A stretch of DNA of 64,000 nucleotides from Guadua angustifolia (Eukaryota > Streptophyta > Magnoliopsida > Poales > Poaceae): NCBI GenBank assembly GCA_036346375.1, contig CM070505.1:54310626-54374625 (forward strand). The letters are read 5' to 3'. The notes beneath the pieces are model-generated. The model made no database searches, had not been told where the DNA came from, and saw only the letters and a program-made list of their open reading frames with translations. Positions 31,241 through 42,627 of this stretch are shown piece by piece (within the stretch, counting starts at the first letter, position 1; every line of letters starts with the position of its first letter). The position numbers and the translations under genes were made by a program.

Positions 31241-33352
31241 CCTAAGAACATCACGGATGTTCAAGTTTTTCGAGTTCGGGTTATTACCGCCGGTTCGTAG
31301 AGAGCTTCTCCAAAATCGCGAAGCCACTGACCGAACTTTTGAAGAAGGAGAACAAGTTCATATGGTCAGCGGAATGTGAGGCAAGCTTTCAATTATTGAA
31401 GACTCGATTAACCACTGCACCCATCTTAGTCCTGCGGATATTCACAAGGGTTTCGACATATATTGCGATGCATCCCGCCTCGGGCTGGGTTGTGTACTTA
31501 TGCAAGGAGGCCGAGTTGTGGCGTATGCATCGAGGCAATTGAGACCTCATGAGATGAATTACCCCACCCATGATTTAGAGCTGGCAGCAGTGGTACATGC
31601 TCTAAAAATCTGGCGACATTTCCTTATCGGTAATCGTTGTGAAGTTTACACCGATCACAAGAGCCTGAAGTACATCTTTACTCAAGCCGATCTGAACTTG
31701 AGGCAAAGGAGGTGGCTCGAATTGATCAAAGACTATGATATGGGACTCCATTATCATCCTGGAAAGGCCAATATTGTTGCCGATGCTCTGAGCCGAAAGT
31801 CTCAATGCAATCGTCTTTCAATAGAACCGGAATCGGACGCCATATGTGCCGAGTTTCGGAAGCTCAACCTAGAAGTGATTAAGGAGGGATCCCTTGCTGT
31901 CATGGAGGTTAAATATAATCTCTTGGACCAAATCAAAGAGGCTCAAAAGACAGACAAGGGCATAGCACTCATCCGAGCCCGCATCAATCAAGGCAAGGCC
32001 AATTGCTTCACCGAGGACCCACAAGGAGTCTTATGGTTCGGCAAACGGCTAGTGGTGCCAAATTGTAAGGAGTTGAAGGCACTGATCCTTGATGAGGCTC
32101 ATAATTCCACATTCTCTATTCATCCCGGGAGTACAAAAATGTATCAAGATCTTAAGCCAAGACTTTGGTGGACCGGATGAAACGAGATTGTCGTGCAGAT
32201 GTCGCCGAAAAGCGACGTATGTCACCGGGTGAAAGCCGACCATTTGCGCAGCAGCAGTACACTTCAACCCTGCCCATTCCTATGTGGAAGTGGGAAGAGA
32301 TTGGTATGGATTTCATCACCGGGTTGCCCAAGGCGCAAAAAGGTTTCGATTCTATATGGGTAATCGTTGACCGATTGACCAAGACTGCTCATTTTCTTCC
32401 TGTCAAGACGACGGATACAGTGAGCAAATTAGCGGAGTTATATCTTAATCGAATTGTGTCTCTTCATGGTGTTCCCAAAAGGATTGTCTCAGATCGAGGT
32501 ACCCAGTTCACCTCGCACTTTTGGCAATGCCTCCACAAGGCCATGGGGACTCAACTCTCTTTCAGCACCGCGTATCATCCCTAGACTGATGGACAAGCTG
32601 AACGGGTAAACCAAATTCTTGAGGATATGCTTAGGGCTTGTGCCCTTACTTACGGCAAGAATTGGGAGAAATGTCTACCTTTCGCAGAATTCTCCTACAA
32701 CAATAGCTATCAAGCTAGTCTCCAAATGAGTCCATTCGAGGCTCTCTATGGGAGATCTTGCAGAACTCCACTCAACTGGTCTGAGTCTGGAGAGAGACAC
32801 CTCTTTGGTCCCGAACTAGTCGCCGAAGCGGAAGAGCAAGTTCGATTTATCCGTGAACGGTTGCGAACCGCGCAGTCTCATCAAAAGAGCTACGCCGATC
32901 GTCGCCGCCGTGAACTTAAGTTCGAAGTTGGTGATCACGTCTATCTCAAAGTCTCGCCAATGAAAGGTGTTCGTCGGTTTCAAGTGAGAGGAAAGCTAGC
33001 CCCTCGTTATATCGGACCTTTCCGGATTTTAGCAAGGCGAGGCGGTGGCGATCAAGTGGAGCTTCCCTCTTCACTAGCCGATGTGCATGATGTCTTTCAT
33101 GTCTCTCAATTGAAGAAATGTCTTCGTGTCCCAACCGAAGCCACCGAGTTGGACACTCTTGAATTGCAACCCGATCTATCCTACAAGGAGCAACCCATTT
33201 GTATTCTCGACGAAAGGGAGCGTGTTACTCGAAACCACACCATCAAGTTCTTTAAAGTTCAATGGAGCAATCATACCCCCGACGAAGCCACATGGGAGCG
33301 TGAGGATTTTCTCCGATCAGAATACCCCTACCTCTTCAATGAAGCGGTGTAA
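31241..33352 (+). pseudogene. Gypsy-B copy 1 RNase H, integrase and chromodomain (frameshifted, one stop)
   Basis: RNase H pieces lie at 31339-31542 and 31500-31800 (VYTDHKSLKYIF, NIVADALSRKS). The integrase zinc region is around 32090-32260 and its cysteines are scrambled by indels. The core begins MDFITGLPKAQKGF at about 32308, then SDRGTQFTSHFW at about 32490. The third acidic position (GQAER) follows a TAG at 32582, where the family has Gln. The frame then stays open at 32627-33352 and ends with a chromodomain-like module (CILDERERVTRNHTIKFFKV, TWEREDFLRSEYPYLF). The stop codon at 33350 is followed 20 bp later by the polypurine tract. The 32582 stop recurs in copy 2. Confidence 0.88.
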
Positions 33353-33369
33353 TCTCGAGGACGAGATTC

Positions 33370-33387
33370 TTTTAAGGGGGGGAGGCT
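33370..33387 (+). other. Polypurine tract, gypsy-B copy 1
   Basis: TTTTAAGGGGGGGAGGCT directly before LTR2. Copy 2 has a shorter G run at about 42612-42627. Confidence 0.8.
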
Positions 33388-36300
33388 TGTAACAGCCCGA
33401 TTTTTCTCTAGTCCGGTAAGTGAGGCTTGTCGCGCTAACATCTTCCACAATGTCGTTGCATCCTCATTTAATTATGATCATACAAGTGTTAGGACATTCA
33501 TCTTGCATAAAAGAGGGAGTTCCAAAATCCTAACGATCACTTTCTAAAAACTGCACACATGTTATTTCACCTTACTCAATGACATGTGGGCCATTTGAAT
33601 AAGAGAGAGGAGTGAAGGCTGCACATACCTACCCTACTAGTTGCTATATTACTCACCCCTACCTATGTACATGACAAGTCAATGACACATGGGACCTACC
33701 TTTGCATAGAAAATTGTGGACTGCACATCCCTTCCATGCCTTTTCTCACTTCAACCACCCATACCCACTCCTTTACTTACCCTATGACATGTGGGACCTA
33801 GCCCCACATGTAAGGCATGAATGGCAGCCATATATAAGCTTCTCCACCTTGGTTTCTTCTCCCCCTACTGCTCATTTGCTCCACTCCAACCCAGAAAAAC
33901 AGCAAGCAACTCCTCTCCAAACCCCTTGCCATTCTTCCCCTCAAATCTTCACAAGATTAAGGTTTGAGCTTGTGCATGCTATACCATCTTGAAGCCAAGA
34001 TCAAGAGCTTCAAATCCATCCAAGTGGATTCTTGAAGCACTACGTTTTGGGTGAGTGGCAATCGATTTTTCATTCCTCCATGTTCTAAAATTATGGCCAT
34101 TGTGACTCATTTCTATCTTTTCCATGGAATCCATCCTCACACTTTGAATCGGGTTGCGCATGTCATATGGAAGCTTGAGGAGGAGGTCTAGTAGTTGCTG
34201 CAAGCACAAGCAAGCAAGGGCATTGTGGTGTACACGAGCTCAAGGAGACGAACATGCTAAAACCGGCGTTGTAGACATTCTTCGTTGTTTCCCTCACGAA
34301 ACCAATCTTCACCAAGTGCAAGAGCAACATTGTAGTGGTAAGATTCTACCCTAGACCATCCTTTGAAACCCTAGTCCATCCCCTTGAAACCCTAGCTCAT
34401 TACTTGGAAGTGTAGAGGAGAATAGACAAACCACCATTTTGAAACAGAACGCCTCGGACGGTCCGAGATTTTACTCGGACATTCGAACACCTTCGATACT
34501 CGAATGAAGTTCGGATAGTCCGAATAGGAATTAGCTTGAGGGCTGCATTGGCTAACCGAGAAGGTCTGCCGGATATTCCGAGGTACCACTCGGATATTCG
34601 AACCTTCCTTCGGATACTCAAACATTTTTTGGATAGTCCTAATAGAATTTCACTTCTACCGAGAGGGCTCACTTGACGGTCCGAGGTTTCACAAGGATAC
34701 TCCGAACATGATTCGATAAAAACATTAAGACTTGAACTTTTGACGAAAACTCAATTAGTACTTGCATATTATGATTAGTATTACACATCATGAGCATGTC
34801 ATGCATCTTTTACTCATGTGCACTATTTGAATCCTTGTTTGGTGTTTATTGAATTGGATTTTCTCATTAGGTGTTGACGTTTCGGAGGGCACACCCGAGT
34901 ACGACTACGCTTTTGAGACCAAGATCGAGCAGCAAGGCACTATCTTACTCCTTGACCATGATTGCTCCTACTATTTGCAACTTACATCTTTGGAATTATT
35001 TTATCAATTGCATGCTTACTTTCAATTACAATTATGATTGGGTAGAATTCTTAGCTATTACCATGTTGTGTGTTATACCCTTAGCATGTTCACTCCATGT
35101 TCCATTGTTGCCCTAAGTGGTTGGTTTATTATTATATATGGGTTCGCTCAATTGCTTAGCCATGCTTAGATTACGTTAGAAACCGCGATAGATGGATTTA
35201 GTCCATCGGTCGCAATGATCAAGATTTATTATTACGATGAAGATGTTTTTAATTGATGTTTAATGAGTAGAGATATTGGTTAAGGACCCTAAGGATTAAA
35301 TCTGGTGACGTCTCTTTGAGTAACTATCGTGCGTAACCACACGCCGCTTATGGGACCGGCGTAACCAAGTACTTATGTATGACTAGGTTATGTAAACCAT
35401 GTGCACGCGAATTCCTTGGGCTTAGTGGAGCATCAAGGAATGATCGCGGAATTCCCCGGGCTTAGTGGAGTGCGGGGAATGTCCTCGAGTCCCTCGAACT
35501 TTGTTGAGTTGGGGATGTCCAACAACGGTGTACTCCTTGATCCACACACACCGAGCAATGGGCACGCTGGATCGAGGGTCACAATCATCCGGATGGTTTA
35601 GATACACTACCATGCATTTCGAAAATGGTTTGTCACGTTTCACCTCGGCCGACACATCTAAGGAAATGTGTTAATAGCTTGGCTTACGAGTGTGGCGGTC
35701 GTGTGGGTAAAGTCGCACCTCTGCAGAGTTTAAACTATTCAATAGCGCGTCCATGGTTAAGGACGATCTCTCGATTTGTCACCATCGGGCGAGTATTAAG
35801 GACTTGGTAAGAATGGGATGTGGGAGTGGGAAAATAGACACAAGTATTGGAGTACTTGTGTGTGTGTAATTGAACATGAGCGATGGAACTCATGGTTCGG
35901 AGAATGCTTGAAGGCATGATATGAATTAATTGAACATGAGCGATGGAACTCATGGTTCGGAGAATGCTTGAAGGCATGATATGAATGTGATTATGATGAT
36001 GTTATATTATGTACTAGACTTTGCAAATGTTTACTAAATGCAAATCTTGCAATCTATACTTGCTTATGATTTATCTCAAATATTGCCTTATGCTGAAATT
36101 ACCATTATGCCTTCCTTGATGTAGCAACCACATGTAGCTAGAGATCAGCATGAAATGTATATTATTGTGCGAGTACACTCTTTGTACTCAATCGGATTGT
36201 CCACTTGCTGTAGGTGAGGATGAGGCATTACCCGGGGACTTTTACCGGCAGATTTCGATGATGCTAACGCTTAGTCGCCGTTTGCCCCAGCTTGGTTGCC

Positions 36301-36609
36301 CGAGGGTTTGGGGGCATGCCATGCTGGCCCTTTTGTTGTTTATCTTATGATTTCCGCTGCTACTTGATGTAATAACTCTAAATATGTCGTTATGGACAGC
36401 AGTCCTACTTTTGGAATGTAATAGCGTTTATGCTTCCGATAATTGTGTATGGGTTGTGATGTCAACTGTTGGATGAGAATGCTCGTGTTGGCGAACTATC
36501 CTGGGACCAACACGGGTATAATCGCGGAACGCCCGAGGTTCCCTTGATTCACTTGAGATGTACTGTGCATTTGGGTGAATCAGTGGAGTCCCGGGGACGG
36601 TTCCCCACA
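33388..36609 (+). repeat. Gypsy-B LTR2 (shared between the two internal regions)
   Basis: 3.22 kb, same features as LTR1. It serves as the 3' LTR of copy 1 and the 5' LTR of copy 2. It differs from LTR1 mainly by single-base losses, densest at 34240-34680. Confidence 0.9.
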
Positions 36610-36613
36610 GGCT

Positions 36614-36626
36614 TGGTATCAGAGCC
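36614..36626 (+). other. Primer binding site, gypsy-B copy 2
   Basis: TGGTATCAGAGCC, a perfect iMet-type site four bases after the LTR end. Confidence 0.88.
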
Positions 36627-36834
36627 ATACTGACTGTAGGTTAGAACGGCCATGCTACGATTAGTTAGAGTATGCTTTGAGTCCAAAAACTATTTTGATA
36701 TCAAATAATTTCAGAACTGATTGCATTGTGAAATTCCTTTATTTCTTACCCCTCTTAGTTCTATATCTTACCCTTATGTTCATTTGATTGTGCAAATGAG
36801 TTTCTAACCTCCCTTATCCTTTTCAACGTGACAG

Positions 36835-37443
36835 ATGAGTTTTGGGCCATTGGTTTTAGTCACCCGTGCTGAAGATGTAGAGGGCTATCCTTCCCTCCTG
36901 AGGGATATGCTTTGGAGAGCCAATTTCACCTATGCACCGGAGTACGCGATCTATGGTCGTGCTATGGGGCCCGGATTGAAGACCTACACCGCCACGGTTC
37001 ACATCGTCGCTAGGATGGTGACGGGGAGCATTCCCTATCACTTTCGAGCGAGGGGGACGTTCGTCGGAATGGCTATACAAGAGGTGGCATATGTTGCCAT
37101 GTGCCATCTCCGCCATGACTTGTGGGAGCTGACGTTGCCTCCTTATCAGTACTTCCCACAGCGAGGATCGACAGATGATGTCAACAGTGTTGCTGAAATT
37201 GAGATGGGAGAAGACTCTTCTATTTGACAGTTGTCGGGCTTGGTCCGTGCCTTGGACCAGGCTAATCGTTGCATTGTCCATGAGCTATGGGAGACTCGTG
37301 CCCGTCTTCACGCGGCACAAGGGCATCTTCACCAATTTGTTCAGATCAACTTGGTGCCAAGGGACGTATTGTATGGGCGCAACTCTACGACGCCACACGA
37401 TGTAGCCCCACCTGCCTTTCAGTTTCCACATGATTCGGGATAG
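36835..37443 (+). pseudogene. Accessory ORF, copy 2 (one nonsense, one frameshift)
   Basis: Same protein as at 27648. The first 130 codons are open and nearly identical; TGA at 37225-37227 replaces CGA (Arg) of copy 1, a C-to-T change. The frame then continues to about 37440, where a one-base loss brings a stop. The 3' part (37440-37640) has further single-base losses. Confidence 0.85.
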
Positions 37444-37988
37444 AGATCGAGGACGTTGTGTCCAACACCGCGCGATCAATTCGGGGTGTGATGCGCCGCG
37501 TTCGGAATCTCCGGGGTACCTAGGTTCTATATAGGATCACCACACTGCCTCACTAACCCCTTGGACCCCAAGACACCGGATCTCCGGATATCATCTTTTG
37601 GACGTGTTTCCCCAAGGATTCCTTAGAGACATTTGAGTTGTCCTTGTAAGGCTCATCATGGAGGGAAAGTAGCGATGAGCTGAACTAATTTAATTGATGA
37701 AATAGGCTACTTTAAGAACCTATGCTAGCTCTTATGTTTGGACTTGTTATCCCTAGCTGTCGCTTTTGGTTAAAGAACTTGCGCTATTGTATCGGAACCT
37801 TGTTATTGCTTTCATGAATGATGTTGTGACTTAAGGACCTTTGTATGTTGATGTCTTTTGGAGTGGTGCACGTTTTTCTTGCTGCATACATGTAGAGTTT
37901 TAATTGTGTGATTTGCTGTCCGGATATTTTAAATTCAGCTGTGTTGTGGCTCTCTTGTTATTTGTTGCTAATTTGGTTTTGGCAACAG

Positions 37989-39060
37989 ATGACGGGAGTT
38001 ACCACTCGTTCCCAAGCTCAGCGTGAGGCGAGGCCGCCATCCACCGGCTCCCAAGCGACTGAGGATCCGACTCAGGGGGTCACTCATAACCACCCGGAGT
38101 CCTCACATCACCAAAATCAGCACCCCGCTCGTGTAGAGGAGGAACTTCCACCCCCTCCTACCATGGCTCAAGTCCTTGCCATGATTGAGCAAAACCGGCA
38201 AGATCAAACGTTGATCTTGCAGCAGATCGCCCGTAACACGGCCCATGCCCCAGCCCCTTTTCGAGGAGCTGAGGGGGCAGGACATCACGCGGCTGGCGGA
38301 CTCAGCGAGTTTCTTCGCACGAGGCCGCCAACATTCTCCCGTGCTGCGGATCCACTCGAGGCCGATGATTGGCTTCGGACTATCGAGCACAAGCTAGCCA
38401 TCGCTCAATGCCCGGACCATGAGAAGGTCCTCTTTGCTTCACATCAACTCGATGGTGCAGCGTGCGCATGGTGGGACAGCTTTATCGCCATGCAGCCCGC
38501 CGATCATGTCATCACTTGGGCAGAGTTTCGCTGCCTTCCGCGAGGCTCATGTTCCCGGCGTTATGGCAAGAAAGAAGCGTGAATTTCTTGCATTGAAGCA
38601 AGGTGGCAAGACAAATCATGGACTATCTTCATGAGTTCAACTATTTGGCTCGCTATGCCCTTGACGAAGTCTCCATTGATGAGCGCAAGCAAGAGCGCTT
38701 TATGGAGGGACTTTCCAAGAGTTGCACTGGAGCTCGCTGCTCATGACTTCGAAATTTCCAGCACTTAGTCCACAAGGCTATAGTGGTGGAGGAGAAATGG
38801 GGAAGGTTGGAGGATTCGCAAGCGCAAGCGGATTGCACAAAATTCAGCAAGTGGTAACTCGCAGCCGCAGCGCATGGTGCGCCCATCTTTCCCAAGCTAT
38901 CAAGCTCCGACACCTCCAAGGCCTCCAACGTTCATGGCTCGACCACCGCAACCAAGTCTTCCACCAACCGTAGGTGGAAATCAGCAAGGAACCAAAGACT
39001 CAAGCTCGCCCAGCTCGTTTGCTTCAATTGCAAACAGCCGGGCACTTTGCACGCCAATGC
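37989..39060 (+). pseudogene. Gypsy-B copy 2 gag (intact N-terminus, then frameshifts)
   Basis: ATG 37989 opens the true Gag N-terminus: MTGVTTRSQAQREARPPSTG, then MAQVLAMIEQNRQDQTL, joining the frame seen in copy 1. Since copy 1 is broken over the first 180 bases, this copy shows the real gag start. The frame is lost at about 38533 (FRCLPRGS instead of FRAAFREA) and again several times before the zinc knuckle near 39010. The losses are one or two bases each. Confidence 0.85.
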
Positions 39061-40730
39061 CCAGTTCAAAAGAACCAAGCATTTTCCGAATTTTTCACCC
39101 ATTTTTTGCAAGTGTCTCAAAGCAGCAAATGAATAATCGATTAATGCCTCCAAGAACCGCACAAACACCACCGCATGGTCGTGATCAACCATGTGATCGA
39201 TCAAGAAGCTTGATTTGCATCACACGGTGGTATTGGGTGACGCTTTTAGTCAACTCATACCCGACGGATGTGTTATTTGATTCCGAGCATCCCATTCATT
39301 TATTAAGGAGAAGTTTGCTAGACATCATGAGTTCCCTATACAACCTATGCATCCACCACGCTTCATTAAAACCCCGGATCGGAATTAAGGACCCATCGAG
39401 TCTTTCACGAAGTGAAAATTGAAATTAATAGGACGAGTTCGCCTAGCTGATTTGATCGTGATTAAAGGCGGAGGAATTGAAGTCATTCTTGGAATGGATT
39501 GGCTGTCCAAGCACCAAGGATGCATCGATTGCACCGCAAGTCGCCGATCTATTACTCTTACTAAAGTTCGCAAGCGGCAAACAAGTCGTGTTTCGCGTGA
39601 AGTCCAGATTTTGCTCGCTTTTATGCCTTGAAGGGTGAACCATTCCTTGGGATAAGTAACATACCAGTGGTATGCGATTAGGGGACGTGTTTCCGTAAGA
39701 ATTGCGGGATGCCACCGGTAGTAGGAGGTTGAGTTCGAGAATTGAGCTTCTACGCAACGGCCTCGATATCGGTCGTTTAATTTTGACCAAATGCCTCCAA
39801 ATGAGTTGATCGAATTAAAGAAACAACTTATGGAGCTGCAAGAGAAGGGATTTAATTGATATTCGCCGAGCTCCTCACCTTGGGGATGCCCGCGATATTT
39901 GTGAAGAAGAAGGATGATAGCTATGGATGTGTGTTGATTACCATCCATTAAATGAGGTCACGGTCAAGAACAAGTATCCACTTGGCCGATGATCGATGAT
40001 TTGTTCGACCAAATGATACCGGAGTTGTTGTTTTTCCAAGATTGACTTGAGGTTAGGCTACCATCAAATCAAGATCAGATCGAGACATTCCAAAACGGCA
40101 TTCTCCATTTCGCTATGGTCTATATGAATACACCTGAGTTATGTCTTTCGGTTTGACTAATGCACCGCATACTTCATGAACCTTATGAATTCAGTTTTCA
40201 TGGAGTATCTCGACAAGTTCGTTGTCATCTTCATTGATGATATTCTCATTTATTCCAAGTATAAAAAAGAGGAGCATGAAGTACATCTTTAATTTCCTAG
40301 AAAAATTTCAGAGCACTTATAACTCTATGCAAAATTCAGCAAGTGGTGATTCCAATACGGCTAAAGGAGGTTGCCTTCTTGGGCCATGTATTATCGAATT
40401 TTTAGAGTTGCGGTTGACTGGAAAAGATATTTATTGCGGTACTTGATTGGGATTAGACCTAAGAACATCACGGATGCGAGGGGTTTTCTCAGTTCAAGGT
40501 TATTACCGCCGGTTCAGAGAGCTTCTCCAAAATGCTTTGACCATGATCTCCTAACTTTTGAAGAAGGAGAACAAGTTCATATGGTCAGCGGAATGTGAGG
40601 CAAGCTTTCAATTATTGAAGACTCGATAATCAACCCAATTGTTACCCATCTTAGTCACTAGTATTTGGATATTCACAAGGGTTTCGACATATATTGGTTG
40701 ATGCATCACGGGAGGCTCGAATAGTTGGGT
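39061..40730 (+). pseudogene. Gypsy-B copy 2 protease-RT, hybrid with foreign LTR sequence
   Basis: The segment aligns to copy 1 protease and RT but is riddled with insertions and replacements that spell pieces of the LTR at 47340-48250 in the same order (see findings). Examples: TAATTTCCTAGAAAAATTTC, CGAATTTTTAGAGTTG, TGCTTTGACCATG, AATCAACCCAATTGTTA. No protein could come from it. I treat it as a probable consensus artefact, so the stops here are not evidence of decay. Confidence 0.75.
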
Positions 40731-42595
40731 TGTGTACTTATGCAAGGAGGCCGAGTTGTGGCGTATGCATCGAGGCAATTGAGACCTCATGAGATGAATT
40801 ACCCCACCCATGATTTAGAGCTGGCAGCAAGGGTACATGCTCTAAAAATCTGGCGACATTTCCTTATCGTAATCGCTGTGAAGTTTACACCGACCACAAG
40901 AGCTGAAGTACATCTTTACTCAAGCCGATCTGAACTTGAGGCAAAGGAGGTGGCTCGAATTGATCAAAGACTATGATATGGGACTCCATTATCATCCCGA
41001 AAGGCCAATATTGTTGCCGATGCTCGAGCCGAAAAGTCTCAATGCAATCGTCTTTCAATAGAACCGAATCGGACGCCATATGTGCCGAAGTTTGGAAGCT
41101 CAACCTAGAAGTGATTAAGGAGGGATCCTTGCTGTCATGGAGGTTAAATATAATCTCTTGGACCAAATCAAAGAGGCTCAAAAAGATGGATAAGGGCATA
41201 GCACTCATCCGAGCCCGCGATCAATCAAGGCAAGGCCAATTGTTTCACCGAGGACCCACAAGGAGTCTTATGGTTCGCAAACGGCTAGTGGTGCCAAATT
41301 GTAAGGAGTTGAAGGCACTGATCCTTGATGAGGCTCATAATTCCACATTCTCTATTCATCCCGGGAGTACAAAAATGTATCAAGATCTTAAGCCAAGACT
41401 TTGGTGGACCCGGATGAAACGAGAGATTGCTCCAGTATGTCGCCGAAAAGCGACGATGTCACGGGTGAAAGCCGACCATTTGCGTGCAGCAGGCACACTT
41501 CAACCCCTGCCCATTCCTATGTGGAAGTGGGAAGAGATTGGTATGGATTTCATCACCGGGTTGCCCAAGGCGCAAAAAGGTTTCGATTCTATATGGGTAA
41601 TCGTTGACCGATTGACCAAGACTGCTCATTTTCTTCCTGTCAAGACGACGGATACAGTGAGCAAATTAGCGGAGTTATATCTTAATCGAATTGTGTCTCT
41701 TCATGGTGTTCCCAAAAGGATTGTCTCAGATCGAGGTACCCAGTCCACCTCGCACTTTTGGCAATGCTCCACAAGGCCATGGGGACTCAACTCTCTTTCA
41801 AAGACCGCCAGATCATCCCTAGACCGATGGACAAGCTGAACGGGTAAACCAAATTCTTGAGGATATGCTTAGGGCTTGTGCCCTTACTTACGGCAAGAAT
41901 TGGGAGAAATGTCTACCTTTCGCAGAATTCTCCTACAACAATAGCTATCAAGCTAGTCTCCAAATGAGTCCATTCGAGGCTCTCTATGGGAGATCTTGCA
42001 GAACTCCACTCAACTGGTCTGAGTCTCGAGAGAGACACCTCTTTGGTCCCGAACTAGTCGCCGAGGCGGAAGAGCAAGTTCGATTTATCCGTGAACGGTT
42101 GCGAACCGCGCTAGATCTCGCCAAAAGAGCTACGCCGATCGTCGCCGCCGTGAACTTAAGTTCGAAGTTGGTGATCACGTCTATCTCAAAGTCTCGCCAA
42201 TGAAAGGTGTTCGTCGGTTTCAAGTGAGAGGAAAGCTAGCCCCTCGTTATATCGGACCTTTCCGGATTTTAGCAAGGCGAGGAGCGGTGGCGTATCAAGT
42301 GGAGCTTCCCTCTTCACTAGCCGATGTGCATGATGTCTTTCATGTCTCTCAATTGAAGAAATGTCTTCGTGTCCCAACCGAAGCCACCGAGTTGGACACT
42401 CTTGAATTGCAACCCGATCTATCCTACAAGGAGCAACCCATTTGTATTCTCGACGAAAGGGAGCGTGTTACTCGAAACCACACCATCAAGTTCTTTAAAG
42501 TTCAATGGAGCAATCATACCCCCGACGAAGCCACATGGGAGCGTGAGGATTTTCTCCGATCAGAATACCCCTACCTCTTCAATGAAGCGGTGTAA
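40731..42595 (+). pseudogene. Gypsy-B copy 2 RNase H, integrase and chromodomain
   Basis: Clean similarity to copy 1 resumes at about 40731 (GGTTGTGTACTTATGCAAGG). RNase H, integrase core (MDFITGLPKAQKGF at about 41545; SDRGTQSTSHFW at about 41730) and the chromodomain-like C-terminus (42420-42592) are all present. Frameshifts occur at about 41030, 41060, 41280 and 41790. The TAG before the third catalytic region (about 41819) is the same as in copy 1. Confidence 0.88.
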
Positions 42596-42627
42596 TCTCG
42601 AGGACTAGATTCTTTAAGGGGGAGGCT

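Noticed and set aside
39060..40730. Gene conversion or template switching between gypsy-B and LTR-C
   Set aside because: Mixing is at the level of a few bases over 1.6 kb in constant register; strand exchange gives long tracts, not interleaving.
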